From contig CBDDFS010000002.1 of the NCBI GenBank assembly GCA_965227255.1, positions 1,488,001 through 1,552,000 of the forward strand: DNA of 64,000 nucleotides. The letters run 5' to 3'. The DNA comes from CBDDFS01 sp965227255 (lineage in GTDB: Bacteria; Bacteroidota; Bacteroidia; Flavobacteriales_E; Vicingaceae). The position numbers were made by a program, and so were the translations under genes. The number at the start of each line of letters is the position of its first letter. The first letter of the stretch is position 1. Below the pieces are notes generated by a model that saw nothing but the letters and a program-made list of their open reading frames with translations, was not told where the DNA came from and ran no database searches. Shown in pieces: positions 62,352-64,000 of the stretch.

Positions 62352-63958
62352 GAATGGTCAATAATGTTAAACAGCCTTCCCCATCGAATCGTCTCGAAGA
62401 AAGATTTGTTCTTATCGATTGAAAGCCAGATGAATACAGCTTTACCGACTACATGATCTTCCGGAACAAAACCCCAGAATCTCGAATCCTGAGAATTGTG
62501 TCTATTGTCCCCCATCATAAAGTAGTAGTCCATTTTGAAGGTATAAGTATTGGTCACTTCTCCATTGATCATGATAGATCCATCTTTCACCGCCAGATCA
62601 TTGCCTTCATAGGTGGAGATGATCTTTTTATACATGGAAAGATTTTCAAGAGTCAGTTCAACGCTCTCTCCTTTCTTGGGTATTACCACCGGACCGAAAT
62701 TATCTACCGTCCAATCATAACGTTTATCATTTGGGAAAATAGCTTCGTTTGAACCATTGTAATCTCCTCTTTTAGAAATGAGTTTCTCAACAGAAACAAC
62801 ATTGTCATATTCTTCCATCAGGCGTTTCTTGTTCTCTTCTGTAAGAGTTAGTTTGAAATCACCAAATTTCGAAAGGGGATAAACATATTTTTCACCTGTT
62901 TTTGGATCCTCAATGAATTCTGTAGTAATATCCTTGTCGATCAGGTCTTTTACTAGGAAGCCGTGTCCCTTGACATTCACAGCATAGGTAAATTGAAGAT
63001 TTGGTGGAACATATGCTTCTGAATCATTGATCATTAATTTACTGTCAATGATTTCCAACTTATCTCCTGGAATACCAACACAGCGTTTGATGTAATTCTC
63101 TCTTTTATCTACAGGACGGGTGACGATATCTCCGAAAACTACGGTCTCAACCACTTTTTCGCCATTTTCTTTCGTTACCTGCTTTTGCTTAAAGCCTTTT
63201 TCAAGAGCTTTTTCTCCATATTCTCGCACAAGTTGGGCATAAACTCTGTTTTGCATAGCCAGAGCAACCGTATCTCCTGCCGGGAAATTAAATACAACCA
63301 GATCGTTTCTTTTCACATCCCCAAAACCGGGAAGTCTATGATAAGGAAGATTGATCCATTCCAAATATGATTTTGTTGTTGAGGTCAGTGGAAGAGTATG
63401 ATGGGCAAATGGAAAAGAAATAGGTGTATTCGGAATTCTCGCACCATAACTCATCTTGCTAACAAAGAGGAAATCACCGACCAGTAAAGATTTTTCCAGA
63501 GAAGAGGTCGGTATTGTGAATGCCTCGAAATACAAAGTTCGGATAATGGTTGCCGCAACTACGGCGAAAGTGATAGCATCGACCCATTCTCTTGCAATCG
63601 TTTTTTTGTGTGCTTTGACATCATCAATGCTTAATATTTCAAGATCCTTTTGCTTAAGGAGATAAGGCAAGTATATTCCGGTGAACATAACTCCGAGGGC
63701 ATGCTCGAGAAAAGAATACTTATTGATTCTTTTGAGCATTTCAACCACAATTCCCATCCAAACCACAAATCCGACGAATGGAAAGTAATAGATGGCCATC
63801 CACCATTTTGGTTTTTCAATTAGTTCTAAGGCTACCCAGACTCCGTAAAATGGCACAAGTGATTTCCAACCGGCGACTCCCAGTTTTTCAAAAAACATAT
63901 AGAAGCCTATGTGCGCTGCCAGGAAATATAAAAGCGAAAGGATTATGAGTATATCCAT
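62348..63958 (-). CDS. lepB: Signal peptidase I, long form with extra N-terminal membrane domain
   Basis: A 536-residue S26 peptidase, longer than usual (E. coli 324). The first ~115 residues hold three extra helices (MDILIILSLLYFLAAHIGFYMFF, WMAIYYFPFVGFVVWMGIVVEML, LGVMFTGIYLPYLL) in a DUF5684-like domain. The catalytic Ser lies in FTIPTSSLEKSLLVGDFLFV (about 151-158), the Lys in NYIKRCVGIPGDKLEI and the last box is MMGDNRHNSQDSRFWGFVPEDH. First gene of an operon with lepB (short), WbqC and the aminotransferase. Confidence 0.94.
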   Translation of the reverse strand: MDILIILSLLYFLAAHIGFYMFFEKLGVAGWKSLVPFYGVWVALELIEKPKWWMAIYYFPFVGFVVWMGIVVEMLKRINKYSFLEHALGVMFTGIYLPYLLKQKDLEILSIDDVKAHKKTIAREWVDAITFAVVAATIIRTLYFEAFTIPTSSLEKSLLVGDFLFVSKMSYGARIPNTPISFPFAHHTLPLTSTTKSYLEWINLPYHRLPGFGDVKRNDLVVFNFPAGDTVALAMQNRVYAQLVREYGEKALEKGFKQKQVTKENGEKVVETVVFGDIVTRPVDKRENYIKRCVGIPGDKLEIIDSKLMINDSEAYVPPNLQFTYAVNVKGHGFLVKDLIDKDITTEFIEDPKTGEKYVYPLSKFGDFKLTLTEENKKRLMEEYDNVVSVEKLISKRGDYNGSNEAIFPNDKRYDWTVDNFGPVVIPKKGESVELTLENLSMYKKIISTYEGNDLAVKDGSIMINGEVTNTYTFKMDYYFMMGDNRHNSQDSRFWGFVPEDHVVGKAVFIWLSIDKNKSFFETIRWGRLFNIIDHS

Positions 63959-63979
63959 CTAAAATTCTTTAAGTATGGG

Positions 63980-63987
63980 CAAATATA
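63980..63987 (-). promoter_or_regulatory. -7 element of the lepB operon
   Basis: On the minus strand TATATTTG matches TAnnTTTG exactly, 21 nt before the ATG of the long lepB. The -33 position lies at or beyond the window edge. Confidence 0.55.
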
Positions 63988-64000
63988 TTATTAGTAAAAG

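Overview
The window is a chromosomal segment of a Bacteroidota bacterium. The evidence is two secreted proteins with type IX (Por) secretion C-terminal sorting domains, a PorE-like OmpA protein, GldL- and GldM-related proteins, WbqC, several copies of the Bacteroidota -7 promoter element TAnnTTTG, and almost no Shine-Dalgarno sequences before genes. Gene order such as lepB-lepB-WbqC and the AsmA-A2M-PBP1C stretch fits a Flavobacteriales-like or related marine lineage, but this is inference; the genus cannot be named from the sequence. There is no prophage, insertion sequence, integrase or CRISPR array. The visible accessory features are in the intergenic DNA: repeats, duplicated tRNA fragments and a tandem pair of probable structured RNAs.

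Layout. 1-1,558 (minus): dapF, an acetyltransferase and the start of mltG, all overlapping (peptidoglycan precursor and glycan-chain functions). 1.7-11.6 kb: HtrA/DegP protease, MscS channel, a kelch T9SS cargo, and a TPR + PorE-like pair. 11.6-16.5 kb (minus): a small protein of unknown function, pyruvate:ferredoxin oxidoreductase and a universal stress protein. 16.7-19.4 kb: large repeat-containing T9SS cargo. 19.4-20.8 kb: tRNA-Pro in a repeat-rich gene-poor kilobase. 20.8-31.3 kb: mostly envelope proteins (lipoprotein-protease fusion, TAXI-like binding protein, patatin, cardiolipin synthase, beta-barrels, OmpA). 31.3-32.3 kb: a kilobase without genes that holds two homologous, probably structured RNAs on the minus strand. 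32.3-37.1 kb: a plus-strand cluster of small envelope proteins, including a GldL-like membrane protein, a caspase-like secreted protein and a secreted protein made of GldM C-terminal domains. 37.1-38.5 kb: DUF2459 and DUF1287 proteins. 38.9-50.7 kb: AsmA-like protein, then an alpha-2-macroglobulin lipoprotein, PBP1C and an archaemetzincin-like lipoprotein, the last three tightly coupled. 50.8-52.5 kb: a solute-binding protein, a small DUF2511 lipoprotein and tRNA-Met with a duplicated 3' end carrying an 18-C run. 52.5-56.2 kb (minus): 2'-5' RNA ligase-like protein and the classic thrS-infC-rpmI-rplT operon. 56.3-64 kb (minus): two secreted proteins, an acyl-CoA carboxylase beta subunit, then a 4-nt-overlap operon of two signal peptidases, WbqC and a class V aminotransferase.

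Points that stand out: (i) the RNA pair at 31.48-32.14 kb shows the same fold in both copies with four compensatory base-pair changes, and carries 16-18 nt complementary to the rplT 3' UTR; (ii) many intergenic tracts have a strict 7-bp period, with a different heptamer family at different loci; (iii) infC starts at AUU inside the thrS stop codon; (iv) DapF has Ser in place of its second catalytic Cys; (v) a complete archaemetzincin signature sits in an operon with A2M and PBP1C; (vi) both tRNA genes are flanked by broken partial copies of themselves or of their trailers.
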